Below, in pieces: positions 15,481 to 22,362 of a stretch of DNA of 25,498 nucleotides. The notes below the pieces were generated by a model. The model was not told the DNA's origin. It ran no database searches and saw only the letters and a program-made list of their open reading frames with translations. The stretch is taken from positions 1 through 25,498 of the IMG/VR virus record IMGVR_UViG_3300026256_000117. One strand, written 5' to 3'. This DNA comes from a virus. Made by a program: the position numbers and the translations under genes. Each line of letters opens with the position of its first letter. Positions within the stretch are counted from its first letter, which is position 1.

Positions 15481-15501
15481 GTACATATAAATAATAGGTA
15501 A

Positions 15502-17805
15502 ATGAATAACAATAGCATCGTTGAAACTCAATTCCAGCAGATATTATCAGCTGCTAAAGAGCGTCGTGGAGACCAAGCTGTAGACACTATGATTGTGTCC
15601 TCGCATTTAGCACAAATGCGTATGTTTATGTTGAGACGAGGAGTTGAATTTTATGCAGATCAAGATTCATATGGAATGCGTCGGGAGTTTATAGCACAAG
15701 TATGTGAACATAACATGCTTGATATGAAATTAGAGAGTATTGTCGATTATTTTTTGTGTGATGGTCAGGGTCTTTTTTATTTCAGACCTTCAGGAGAAAG
15801 TTATCAGATTCTATATTTCCCTAAAGATAGCTATAGAGCATTTCGCACACAAAATGGAGAAATTGAAAGTGTTGAATTGATCTATTCATTTAATGTACGT
15901 GAGGCAAATAATATTGATAGCTATGCAATGGGTAATAGTAGAGGTGGTAAGAAGAAGTATATAAGGCTAAAGGTATTTAAGGATAAGATTGAGCAGACAG
16001 TTTCAAATGAAAAGATTGAATTTGAGAATCAGATGGGAAATCCGATCATGCACATGCCTGGTCATACAGAGACTTTGAGTAATAGCCTTGGTTTTATTCC
16101 AGCTATAGAAATTTATAATTATATGGATTGTACAGGTGAAGCTACCGGTAATGGGGAATTTAATTGGTTAGCAAATCAGATTTTATATCATGATGAGCTT
16201 GTACGGAATATTCGTAAGAACATGAAGTTCTTTGGTAATCCTACACTTGTTTCTAGTAGACCTAAGCATGACCTGATCGAGTCAGGTGAAGAGAATGCTA
16301 TGAGACCTACTATCAGCTCTATGGCGGGCTTCTCTTCCGCAGATAGACCTAGTACTAGGGTAAGTCAGCCTTTCGGCGGCCCAAGCCCATTAGACGGTCA
16401 AATCAAGGTCCCCCGTGTCATAGCGAACCTTGAGCCAACCGACAGGGTGAACTATATGACACCTGATAGCGTTTCAGGTGATCAGAACATGTATGTTAAA
16501 CAGTATCGTTCTGAAATCCGCTTAGCATTAGGAGGTGTAGATGATATTGACTTTGGAACAGCGTCTACTGCTTATGAAATTAAAACTTTATATGGACGTG
16601 TAGCTGCCACTGCTGAAAAGAAAGCTAAGGCAATGTTTACATATGGTCTATGTAAAATTTTCGGAATGATTATTAAACATGAAGAATATATGTTTGAAGA
16701 ATCATTTGCTCAAGCTACTGGATTAACGAAACCTTCGTATCCGCTACAAGAAGATTTTGGCGGTCAAGATGAAGCATATGCAGTAGCTCTACAAGAGTAC
16801 AATAAAAACATTACTGTGTTTGAACAAAGTAGATCAGAATCTATACGTGCTACACTTGAAACAGGAGAAATCCCCCAAGGTGTAGTTGGACTTATCCCTG
16901 ACGGCAGCACGAAAGTTGCTTGGCGTTGGCAAGGCGAAGTTTTTGAAGAAAGCTCAGACGACATCCTCAATAACAGTATTGTCGTTCGTAATTTACAAGA
17001 ACTTGGCGTTGATTCTATTCAAGCTTTGCAATACCTGTTCCCAGGTAAGACCGAAGAAGAAAGAGCTTCAATGCTATCAGGATATCCATTTAGGATGGTT
17101 CAACAAACCCAACAGTCTTTAAACAGCTTTATCAGTTTACTTGGTCAACTTTATCAGTTGCCTCACCCACAGACTCCAGAGTTACCTCTTGCGTCTGACC
17201 CGAATCTTGATATCACAGGATTCCTATATCGATCATTAGAGTTTTTACGTAAGGAGTTAAGTTACAGTGGAAGTTACAAGTCCTCAAGCGATGGCACCAG
17301 CCCAAGCACCCTCAGCGATGCCGATCGCATCCGTGCCAAGCTCGGTCGCCCCATCCGTGATGAGCCAACCATCACCCTCCCAGGTGTCGGCTCCAACCTA
17401 CCAACCGCAGGCAACACCCCAGGCACCAACCTACCAGCAGGCTCCGGCCCAGCAAGCTTCGGCTCCGGCAGCGGCGGGCAATCCATGGCAGGACGCGTTC
17501 CAGGCGCTCAGCCAAAGCCTGAATACACCCAACCTCTCCCCGGCCCCGGTTCAATACTCGGCGTATCAGACCCCAACTCCGCAGGCGGCTTCCCAAGCCA
17601 GCTGGGGTTCGCCAATGCAACAGCAAGCCCCCAGTTACCATTCGGGCAATCAGACTTACAATCCCCAAGCTTCAACCCAAGCCTTCTCGCAGGAGCAGGT
17701 GCAGGCGCTGGTGCACAACGCCCAGCAGCAGGGAATAGCCCACGCACAAAGTCAGGTACAAACACAGGACGCGTATCTAAGCCAGGTAAGCGACGAAAGT
17801 CTTGA
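15502..17805 (+). CDS. Portal protein with a tail overprinted by the scaffold gene (767 aa)
   Basis: The portal forms the dodecameric ring through which DNA enters and leaves and on which the terminase docks. Portal-like stretches are YFLCDGQGLFYFRPSGESYQ (about 88-107), the helical region with ILYHDELVRNIRKNMKFFG (about 227-245), and TASTAYEIKTLYGRVAATAE (about 354-373), a usual part of the stem/wing region. Residues 1 to about 588 look like ordinary phage protein. Residues 589-767 are low-complexity Gly/Pro/Ser/Ala with a basic end (SKPGKRRKS). This tail lies wholly inside the scaffold gene, read in another frame, and in DNA visibly richer in G+C (76 of 120 bases at 17281-17400, against 21 of 60 at 15781-15840). 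The tail is probably an overprinted extension. Function of the core is inferred from motifs and gene order (terminase, portal, scaffold, capsid). Confidence 0.85.
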   Translation: MNNNSIVETQFQQILSAAKERRGDQAVDTMIVSSHLAQMRMFMLRRGVEFYADQDSYGMRREFIAQVCEHNMLDMKLESIVDYFLCDGQGLFYFRPSGESYQILYFPKDSYRAFRTQNGEIESVELIYSFNVREANNIDSYAMGNSRGGKKKYIRLKVFKDKIEQTVSNEKIEFENQMGNPIMHMPGHTETLSNSLGFIPAIEIYNYMDCTGEATGNGEFNWLANQILYHDELVRNIRKNMKFFGNPTLVSSRPKHDLIESGEENAMRPTISSMAGFSSADRPSTRVSQPFGGPSPLDGQIKVPRVIANLEPTDRVNYMTPDSVSGDQNMYVKQYRSEIRLALGGVDDIDFGTASTAYEIKTLYGRVAATAEKKAKAMFTYGLCKIFGMIIKHEEYMFEESFAQATGLTKPSYPLQEDFGGQDEAYAVALQEYNKNITVFEQSRSESIRATLETGEIPQGVVGLIPDGSTKVAWRWQGEVFEESSDDILNNSIVVRNLQELGVDSIQALQYLFPGKTEEERASMLSGYPFRMVQQTQQSLNSFISLLGQLYQLPHPQTPELPLASDPNLDITGFLYRSLEFLRKELSYSGSYKSSSDGTSPSTLSDADRIRAKLGRPIRDEPTITLPGVGSNLPTAGNTPGTNLPAGSGPASFGSGSGGQSMAGRVPGAQPKPEYTQPLPGPGSILGVSDPNSAGGFPSQLGFANATASPQLPFGQSDLQSPSFNPSLLAGAGAGAGAQRPAAGNSPRTKSGTNTGRVSKPGKRRKS
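17251..17256 (+). promoter_or_regulatory. Shine-Dalgarno AAGGAG for the internal scaffold start
   Basis: AAGGAG inside the portal gene, 10 nt before the GTG at 17267. It gives the overlapping scaffold frame its own ribosome entry, so no frameshift is needed. Confidence 0.6.
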
Positions 17806-18304
17806 AGTCCTTCAGCACTTCGGAGCTGAAGCCCCTGCACTTCTGAACAACTATGCATGTGCAGTGGAAGATGCGCTGATTGAGCAAGTTGATCGTGGTA
17901 ACACCCAGAATCTCATGCTTGAGGTTGCTGGTGAAGAGCGTGCAGCAATGAATCTCATGCTCACCAACCCTGATGTACTGGCTGATTATGTGAACGGTTT
18001 CTTTGGTCCAGAAGGTCCATATCCTACCGAAACTCCTGATGAAACTTATGCACGTGAAGAAGCTCAAGCTCGTATGAACTTTGAAGCTGAAATCCAAGCA
18101 CAGGAACAGCGTGGAGTTCCACAGAACTTCCAACGTCCTCAAATGAATATGCCTACTCCAGGTCGTCAAGCTCAGCAGAATACCCAGAACTTCTGGGGCT
18201 CCTTCTCTGAAATGATGGATTCCAGTCCAGAGCAAGCATGGCAGTATCTGTCTTCTGCTCCTCAAGGTGCACTCCAAAGTAAGCTCCTCGTTCAGGACAC
18301 TTGA
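17267..18304 (+). CDS. Capsid scaffold protein, overlapping the portal gene (345 aa)
   Basis: Starts at a GTG with AAGGAG 10 nt upstream; an in-frame stop at 17258-17260 limits how far back it could begin. An ATG at 17291 (residue 9) is the alternative start. Residues 1-145 are Pro/Gln/Ala/Ser-rich and disordered-looking, all encoded across the portal 3' end. The rest is acidic and helical, with LTNPDVLADYVNGFFGPEGP (about residues 224-243), a segment I associate with scaffold proteins of short-tailed cyanophages, then a Glu/Gln-rich coil (REEAQARMNFEAEIQAQEQR). Scaffolds guide capsid assembly and leave before DNA packaging. Position after the portal agrees. Codon usage in the non-overlapping half resembles that of the capsid gene (many C- and T-ending Pro, Arg and Leu codons), as expected for high expression. 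Confidence 0.8.
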   Translation: MEVTSPQAMAPAQAPSAMPIASVPSSVAPSVMSQPSPSQVSAPTYQPQATPQAPTYQQAPAQQASAPAAAGNPWQDAFQALSQSLNTPNLSPAPVQYSAYQTPTPQAASQASWGSPMQQQAPSYHSGNQTYNPQASTQAFSQEQVQALVHNAQQQGIAHAQSQVQTQDAYLSQVSDESLEVLQHFGAEAPALLNNYACAVEDALIEQVDRGNTQNLMLEVAGEERAAMNLMLTNPDVLADYVNGFFGPEGPYPTETPDETYAREEAQARMNFEAEIQAQEQRGVPQNFQRPQMNMPTPGRQAQQNTQNFWGSFSEMMDSSPEQAWQYLSSAPQGALQSKLLVQDT

Positions 18305-18310
18305 TATAAA

Positions 18311-18332
18311 GTAGGGGGTTTATTCCCCCTAC
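18311..18332 (+). terminator. Perfect 8-bp hairpin overlapping the next promoter
   Basis: GTAGGGGG (18311-18318) and CCCCCTAC (18325-18332) pair perfectly around a TTTATT loop, 6 nt after the scaffold stop. No T-run follows. The right arm supplies the first bases of the TACAAT element (18330-18335), so the structure may partly end or process the upstream transcript just where the next begins. Confidence 0.5.
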
Positions 18333-18337
18333 AATAG
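18329..18337 (+). promoter_or_regulatory. Late-type promoter -10 element CTACAATAG
   Basis: TACAAT (18330-18335) ends 25-26 nt before the ATG at 18361. Best-match form of the motif, with no Shine-Dalgarno in the AT-rich leader. Confidence 0.6.
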
Positions 18338-18360
18338 TATTAACAGTAATAGTATTTAAA

Positions 18361-18855
18361 ATGGCTCAATCAATTCGTCCGTATAACCCTGCTCCAGCAA
18401 GAATAGCACTGGATCAATCTACTGCTAGTAGAGGTAATTCAGGTATGTTGAATGAACTGTCTCCTCCTATGGAGCAGATGGGAGACGGTGGTGTAATGTC
18501 CAAGCCCTTTGTGAACCCTCAAGGGATGGAAAATGCTCTAATGCAACAGCAGAATATGCAGCAAAACATGCAGACAGCTCAGTTCCAACGTTCTGCAGAT
18601 GCTGTACGTGGCATGAATTTAAAGTATACTGAAATGTCAAATGCACAGCAGCAAGCACAGACTGCTAAAGATCGTATGGTTGCTGAGCTTCTAGTCGCTA
18701 ATGGTGGTGGAAATGCAAGTATGCGTTTGAATGCTGAAATGCAAGATGGTAATCTCCCAGGTATGCTGCGTCAGGTATCTACACAAAAAGCCATGCGTCT
18801 GGGGCAGAGCCCTGATCTTGGCGACTATGCAGGCCAGGTTGGCCAGTATGGCTAA
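18361..18855 (+). CDS. Met/Gln-rich small virion-type protein (164 aa)
   Basis: A 164-residue protein with a disordered-looking start and a Gln/Met-rich helix at about residues 55-110 (MQQQNMQQNMQTAQFQR). The C-terminal part is mildly Gly-rich. I recognise no family. Its place between scaffold and capsid on the same strand suggests a head component. It heads a two-gene unit: the next ATG lies inside the last codons (8-nt overlap). Confidence 0.65.
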   Translation: MAQSIRPYNPAPARIALDQSTASRGNSGMLNELSPPMEQMGDGGVMSKPFVNPQGMENALMQQQNMQQNMQTAQFQRSADAVRGMNLKYTEMSNAQQQAQTAKDRMVAELLVANGGGNASMRLNAEMQDGNLPGMLRQVSTQKAMRLGQSPDLGDYAGQVGQYG

Positions 18856-19066
18856 ACAAAGAATGGCAAGGATCCCTGATTATTATTTTCAGGGTCCTAG
18901 AAAAGAACGATATTATGACAAGAACCTCGCAACAACGGGTGGTGGATCAGCCTATTCAGAACATGATTTTATAATTGCAGCTATGAAAGGTGAAGGTCCA
19001 TTTAAAGATGCAGATCCCAGACAGTTAGAAAAACGTTTGGACTACATTAAGAATCAAAGTAATTAG
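18848..19066 (+). CDS. Small hypothetical protein (72 aa)
   Basis: The ATG at 18848 is preferred over earlier in-frame codons within the upstream gene because it gives a compact overlap of 8 nt (ATGGCTAA) and a sensible N-terminus, MAKQRMARIPDYYFQGPRKE. The product has 72 residues and is basic at the N-terminus. No family recognised. Translation is probably coupled to the upstream gene. Confidence 0.6.
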   Translation: MAKQRMARIPDYYFQGPRKERYYDKNLATTGGGSAYSEHDFIIAAMKGEGPFKDADPRQLEKRLDYIKNQSN

Positions 19067-19073
19067 TAATTTA

Positions 19074-19082
19074 CTACAATAA
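19074..19082 (+). promoter_or_regulatory. Late-type promoter -10 element CTACAATAA
   Basis: TACAAT (19075-19080) ends 26-27 nt before a GTG at 19107. The conserved distance is the main support for the GTG start. Confidence 0.6.
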
Positions 19083-19106
19083 GTATAGATGTAAGAAGAT
19101 TTTGTC

Positions 19107-19454
19107 GTGCGTTTAGCAGGGAAGATTACTGAAGATCCAGAAATGTTTCAGACAATCTGGAAACATCTAAAATCAGATGGTGTACCAGATCAGGCTGCTA
19201 ATCAAATTACAGCTGAAATGTTTCAACATGGAACTGATGTAGACACCTCAGTTGAGAAATATACACGTATGTATGAAAACTATAAGTCCAAGGGATTTGA
19301 AGATCATGCTGCCCAAGCTATGGCTGTAGAAGCAATGGAAGGTAGAGAGGCGGAGCCAAAGGAGAGTCTTAGATTTGCTAGATGTGTAGGGGATGTAGTT
19401 GACATGGGATGTAATCCTGAAGGTGCAGCAATGGATTGCATAAATATACTTTAG
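19107..19454 (+). CDS. Small helical protein with three related segments (115 aa)
   Basis: Begins at GTG, placed by the promoter spacing. Three segments resemble one another: GVPDQAANQITAEMFQ (about residues 25-40), GFEDHAAQAMAVEAME (62-77) and GCNPEGAAMDCINIL (101-115), each a short turn followed by an Ala-rich helix. This may be a repeated two-helix unit like small protein-interaction domains. It stands alone just upstream of the sigma factor. Whether it acts with the sigma factor cannot be told from sequence. Confidence 0.65.
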   Translation: MRLAGKITEDPEMFQTIWKHLKSDGVPDQAANQITAEMFQHGTDVDTSVEKYTRMYENYKSKGFEDHAAQAMAVEAMEGREAEPKESLRFARCVGDVVDMGCNPEGAAMDCINIL

Positions 19455-19458
19455 GGTG

Positions 19459-19467
19459 CTAGAGTAA
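19459..19467 (+). promoter_or_regulatory. Possible -10 element CTAGAGTAA for the sigma gene
   Basis: TAGAGT (19460-19465) ends 22-23 nt before the sigma factor ATG at 19488. It is a weaker match than the sites of the structural genes. Confidence 0.35.
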
Positions 19468-19487
19468 GTATACGAAGCAAGTAGAAT

Positions 19488-20444
19488 ATGCCGCAACCTA
19501 AAGCATCAGGGGATTCCGTTCGTTCTTATTTACGGGATATCGGACGTGTACCTTTGCTTGCGCATGATGAGGAAATCCTCTTAGGTCGCCAAGTACAGAG
19601 AATGATGGAACTAGAAGGAACAAGAGATATTTGCGAATCTTGTAATGGCGTCAAATTGACAGACAAAGAGCTAGCTGAAGAGCTATGCATAGATTATAAA
19701 GACTTACGCCGTGAATTACGTGAAGGAACCAAAGCAAAAGAAAGAATGGTTACAGCAAACCTCCGTCTGGTGGTCTCAGTTGCGAAGAAGTATACCAAGC
19801 GGAATATGGAGTTGCTCGACATTATTCAAGAAGGAACAATCGGTCTCGTCCGTGGTGTGGAGAAGTTTGATCCTGGTCGCGGTTATAAGTTCAGTACCTA
19901 TGCTTATTGGTGGATTCGTCAAGGGATCACCAGAGCGATTGCGGAGAAATCCAGAGCTATACGATTACCCATCCATGTCACTGAAAATTTGAATCGACTA
20001 AAGAAAGCACAACGTGAGCTTTCACAGTTAAATGGCAGGATGCCAGATGTGTTTCAATTAGCAGAAGAACTTGATTTAACCGTAGATGAAATAAAGGATT
20101 TGATGTGTAAGGCAAGACAACCGACTTCATTGGAAATTAAGATCGGAGAGAATCGTGATACATGTTTAATCGATTTACTAGAAGATGAAAGTCAATCACC
20201 AGAAATACTTTTAGAGAAAAGCTGTATTAAAGAGCATATACAGGATTTAATAATAGATCTGCCTGATATGCAAGCCGCAGTTATTTGTATGAGATATGGT
20301 ATTGGTGAGGATGTACTAGAGCCAATGTCAATGACTGCAATCGGTCAAATCTTAAATATGAGTAGAGATAGGGTACGAACTCTTGAAACCAAAGCTTTGA
20401 GAGTGCTAAAAAGTAAAAGTAATGAAGTAGAAGATTACCGGTAA
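19488..20444 (+). CDS. Cyanobacterial-type sigma-70 factor (318 aa)
   Basis: Directs RNA polymerase to promoters. Region 1.2 is residues 9-40 (DSVRSYLRDIGRVPLLAHDE). Region 2 is about 82-160, with core-binding ANLRLVVSVAKKYTKRN, then DIIQEGTIGLVRGVEKFDPG and the melting/-10 recognition part KFSTYAYWWIRQGITRAI. Region 3 is about 165-225. Region 4 is about 250-310, ending in the recognition helix MSRDRVRTLETKALRVL. All regions are present, at the length of cyanobacterial group 2 factors. Region 1.1 is missing, as usual for that group. The style of regions 1.2 and 2 points to acquisition from a cyanobacterial host. The gene lies alone among structural genes, with a weak -10 element upstream. It is the obvious candidate to read the motif shared by the late units; this is inference. 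Confidence 0.93.
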   Translation: MPQPKASGDSVRSYLRDIGRVPLLAHDEEILLGRQVQRMMELEGTRDICESCNGVKLTDKELAEELCIDYKDLRRELREGTKAKERMVTANLRLVVSVAKKYTKRNMELLDIIQEGTIGLVRGVEKFDPGRGYKFSTYAYWWIRQGITRAIAEKSRAIRLPIHVTENLNRLKKAQRELSQLNGRMPDVFQLAEELDLTVDEIKDLMCKARQPTSLEIKIGENRDTCLIDLLEDESQSPEILLEKSCIKEHIQDLIIDLPDMQAAVICMRYGIGEDVLEPMSMTAIGQILNMSRDRVRTLETKALRVLKSKSNEVEDYR

Positions 20445-20445
20445 T

Positions 20446-20454
20446 CTACAATAG
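20446..20454 (+). promoter_or_regulatory. Late-type promoter -10 element CTACAATAG
   Basis: TACAAT (20447-20452) ends 25-26 nt before the ATG at 20478, directly after the sigma factor stop. Confidence 0.6.
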
Positions 20455-20477
20455 AGATAGTAAGTTACATTAAAGCA

Positions 20478-21149
20478 ATGAATGTAAGCGATCAAATACT
20501 TCAGACATATCTAAAGTATGGAGGAAGTGATAATACTTCATCAGAGAATTTAAGTGCTAGTAAATCTTTAAATTATTCAAATGGAACAACAATTAATTCA
20601 CCAGCTATAGAGAAGGTTAGTACGGCTGGATCCGTAACAACTTATTCAGATTCCGTTGGATTAATGGGACCTGAAAACTATTTTGTAAGATATGATTTGA
20701 ATATAATTGATAGCGGAAATAATTATATAGAAGAAGAGTACTGGACAATTCTATCTTTCTCTATAATTAATGAAGTTACATTAAATACATATGAGGGAGG
20801 AGTTTATGATACAACCGAAGATACTGAAGATCAAGTAAATGAATACTATTCATCAAATTTTACTGCAGCAATTCCTAATTTTATTGATGGTGTAATAAAA
20901 ATTTCACTTGAAAACTTAAAAACTAATAATATCTATTTAGATGATTGGTTGGATACTCGGCTTTATACTCAAAAAAAAGAAGAGCATCCTCACGACACAA
21001 TGTATGTGGGATTACAGGATAGCTTTTATATAGGCTTTCATGCTAGGAATACACGTAGACTACCTTACAATGTCAGATGTTCAGTAACAAATGAGATTAA
21101 ATCTGCTAGAACACTTTCAAGTAGTGAGCTTGATTATATGGCTAGGTAG
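20478..21149 (+). CDS. Hypothetical phage protein (223 aa)
   Basis: A 223-residue acidic protein, rich in Asn, Ser, Tyr and Thr, very AT-rich in codon use. Residues 1-60 are Ser/Asn-rich; the middle (about 65-160) alternates polar and hydrophobic residues (YFVRYDLNIID, YWTILSFSIINEV), suggesting beta-structure. No motif recognised. It may be a head-decoration or tail-associated protein, judged only from position. Its stop codon TAG forms the first three bases of the next TAGAAT element. Confidence 0.65.
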   Translation: MNVSDQILQTYLKYGGSDNTSSENLSASKSLNYSNGTTINSPAIEKVSTAGSVTTYSDSVGLMGPENYFVRYDLNIIDSGNNYIEEEYWTILSFSIINEVTLNTYEGGVYDTTEDTEDQVNEYYSSNFTAAIPNFIDGVIKISLENLKTNNIYLDDWLDTRLYTQKKEEHPHDTMYVGLQDSFYIGFHARNTRRLPYNVRCSVTNEIKSARTLSSSELDYMAR

Positions 21150-21154
21150 AATAA
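21146..21154 (+). promoter_or_regulatory. Late-type promoter -10 element GTAGAATAA
   Basis: TAGAAT (21147-21152) begins with the stop codon of the upstream gene and ends 20-21 nt before the ATG at 21173. Confidence 0.45.
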
Positions 21155-21172
21155 AATAAAGTGTAGATTATT

Positions 21173-21382
21173 ATGGCTAGACAGAGAGCTTCATTTTCAT
21201 CTGACAATAAGAATGTTCAGAGATCAAAGGAAGGAATAAAGGATAGGATTGACAATAATCTTAATAAAACAGACAGTAGCCCCTCTGCTCGTACAAAAGC
21301 AAGAGCAGATTCCAGAGAGGCTAAAAGATCTTTACTTAAGTCTGTGAAATCAAACTCTAAACAATCAAAAGGATTTACTTAG
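21173..21382 (+). CDS. Small basic protein (69 aa)
   Basis: A 69-residue, Lys/Arg/Ser-rich protein without hydrophobic core, likely disordered or nucleic acid-binding (MARQRASFSSDNKN, then KARADSREAKRSLLKS). No family recognised. Its end meets the end of a minus-strand gene at a shared hairpin. Confidence 0.55.
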   Translation: MARQRASFSSDNKNVQRSKEGIKDRIDNNLNKTDSSPSARTKARADSREAKRSLLKSVKSNSKQSKGFT

Positions 21383-21399
21383 AACAGTCAGTCCTTTTT
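21367..21399. terminator. Probable bidirectional terminator between convergent genes
   Basis: AAAAGGATTTACT (21367-21379) pairs with AGTCAGTCCTTTT (21386-21398) with one wobble and one mismatch, loop TAGAACA. On the plus strand it ends in a run of five T; on the minus strand in four. It overlaps the last codons of both convergent genes. Confidence 0.5.
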
Positions 21400-21879
21400 A
21401 GATGTTGTATCAACCTTAACTTCAAATTTAGTGTTAGGTTTTTTAACTTCTTTAGTTTCTACTTTTTTCGGAGCTACAGGAGCTGATGGGAGCTTTCCAA
21501 GAGTACGTGTTAGTACTGCACCAGCAGAGATTTTTGGAAATTGATATTCAGTAATTAGATCATCAGGAGAGTAAGAGTCTTCTGGAAATACTGCAGCTCT
21601 TGTAATATGGCGATATCCACTAAACGTGAAATTACCTTTACCATCATGCTTAACTGTAAGTTGAGTTTCTTTATTTACAGGTATAACAAGTTTTATTAGC
21701 TGATTACCAGCTATTTTAACTCTAAGAACAACACAATTAATATATTGAACAGGACCTCCTCTGGAATACCATCTAGGAAGTTTAGTAACCCGCCCGCCCC
21801 GGCTTGTAACAAGGGTCATCTCAGTTCCAGTATGTTTAGAGATACCACCCTCACCTTTTAATAGAAGACTATCAGCCAT
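21388..21879 (-). CDS. Hypothetical protein with Lys-rich tail, minus strand (163 aa)
   Basis: A 163-residue protein. Residues 1-115 look like a beta-rich folded domain with alternating strands (VQYINCVVLRVKIAGNQLIK, GKGNFTFSGYRHI). From about residue 125 the chain is Pro/Lys/Val/Glu-rich and probably flexible (PVAPKKVETKEVKKP). I recognise no family. It could be a small capsid-associated protein; location next to the capsid gene is the only hint. It has its own TAGAAT element, lying over the stop codon of the HNH gene, so its expression need not depend on that gene. Confidence 0.65.
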   Translation of the reverse strand: MADSLLLKGEGGISKHTGTEMTLVTSRGGRVTKLPRWYSRGGPVQYINCVVLRVKIAGNQLIKLVIPVNKETQLTVKHDGKGNFTFSGYRHITRAAVFPEDSYSPDDLITEYQFPKISAGAVLTRTLGKLPSAPVAPKKVETKEVKKPNTKFEVKVDTTSKKD

Positions 21880-21902
21880 TGCTTTTTCTTGAATACTTAT
21901 AT

Positions 21903-21911
21903 CTATTCTAA
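21903..21911 (-). promoter_or_regulatory. Late-type promoter -10 element TTAGAATAG, minus strand
   Basis: On the minus strand TAGAAT (21910 down to 21905) ends 25-26 nt before the ATG at 21879. Its first three bases are the stop codon of the HNH gene. Confidence 0.55.
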
Positions 21912-22279
21912 ATCATTTTTTGTTCATTACGTTTCACCCACTTAAGGTTATTGACATGACAATTGGTTTTATTTTTATCAATATGCTGAACAACTGTACA
22001 ATCTTTAGTAGTACCAAGGGGAGTTGGCGGAGGATCAAGGAATGCCAAAGCTACTAATTTGTGTACACAAACATATTTAGGTTTCTGTCTACCTATACGT
22101 TGTGTAAGAGTAACCATAGGGTAGCCAGCTTTGTGGAATTTATATTTCAGCAATCTTTCGACATTTCCTTTTGTACTTTTAATTTTCCCTTCTCGATTGA
22201 CGTAATATTCAATACAGCATTCAAATCCTGGCAAAGTATGTATAGGTATCCATTCTGTAGTATCAATAAAATGTTCCAT
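21908..22279 (-). CDS. HNH homing endonuclease-like protein with NUMOD4 domain (123 aa)
   Basis: Residues 8-36 fit a NUMOD4 DNA-binding segment (TEWIPIHTLPGFE, then YYVNREGKIKS). Residues about 67-120 fit the HNH_3 nuclease fold: VCVHKLVALAFL with H73, then VVQHIDKNKTNCHVNNLKW with H99 and N110/N111, the expected metal-binding and catalytic positions. Such free-standing nucleases cut DNA at a target site and spread by repair. The length is typical and the frame is intact. It lies on the minus strand beside the capsid gene and has no good copy of the promoter motif seen at other unit heads, which fits a recently inserted selfish gene. A role in DNA packaging has been reported for some phage HNH proteins, but those usually sit next to the terminase. 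Confidence 0.85.
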   Translation of the reverse strand: MEHFIDTTEWIPIHTLPGFECCIEYYVNREGKIKSTKGNVERLLKYKFHKAGYPMVTLTQRIGRQKPKYVCVHKLVALAFLDPPPTPLGTTKDCTVVQHIDKNKTNCHVNNLKWVKRNEQKMI

Positions 22280-22293
22280 GAATATTCGGGAAG

Positions 22294-22320
22294 ACTAACT
22301 ATACCCTTAGTTTAGTTAGT
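22294..22320. other. 8-bp inverted repeat between HNH and capsid genes
   Basis: ACTAACTA (22294-22301) and TAGTTAGT (22313-22320) pair perfectly around an 11-nt loop in the divergent gap. It could be an operator, an insertion scar of the HNH gene or an RNA structure; nothing selects among these. Confidence 0.35.
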
Positions 22321-22353
22321 AATATTTAAGTATGTGAGCGAATAAATGCTCAT

Positions 22354-22362
22354 ATAGAACAT
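22354..22362 (+). promoter_or_regulatory. Possible -10 element ATAGAACAT for the capsid gene
   Basis: TAGAAC (22355-22360) ends 23-24 nt before the capsid ATG. The hexamer is a weaker match, but unlike most unit heads this leader also has a proper Shine-Dalgarno (AGGAG, 22370-22374, 9 nt before the ATG). Confidence 0.35.

Noticed and set aside
15486-15493. TATAAATA as a T4-type late promoter for the portal gene
   Set aside because: It is the only exact copy I noticed at a unit head and lies only 8 nt before the ATG, leaving almost no leader. The TAGACT element at 15473 fits the common spacing better.
17240-17300. Programmed frameshift fusing portal to scaffold
   Set aside because: The scaffold frame has a stop at 17258-17260 and its own AAGGAG plus GTG, so independent initiation explains it. 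No clear slippery run was seen, although a low-level shift cannot be excluded without proteomics.
17274-17858. Three long minus-strand open frames across the portal-scaffold overlap
   Set aside because: The DNA is GC-rich and poor in stop codons in most frames. None has a promoter, a ribosome-binding site or sensible composition; they mirror the Pro/Gly/Ala codons of the plus-strand genes.
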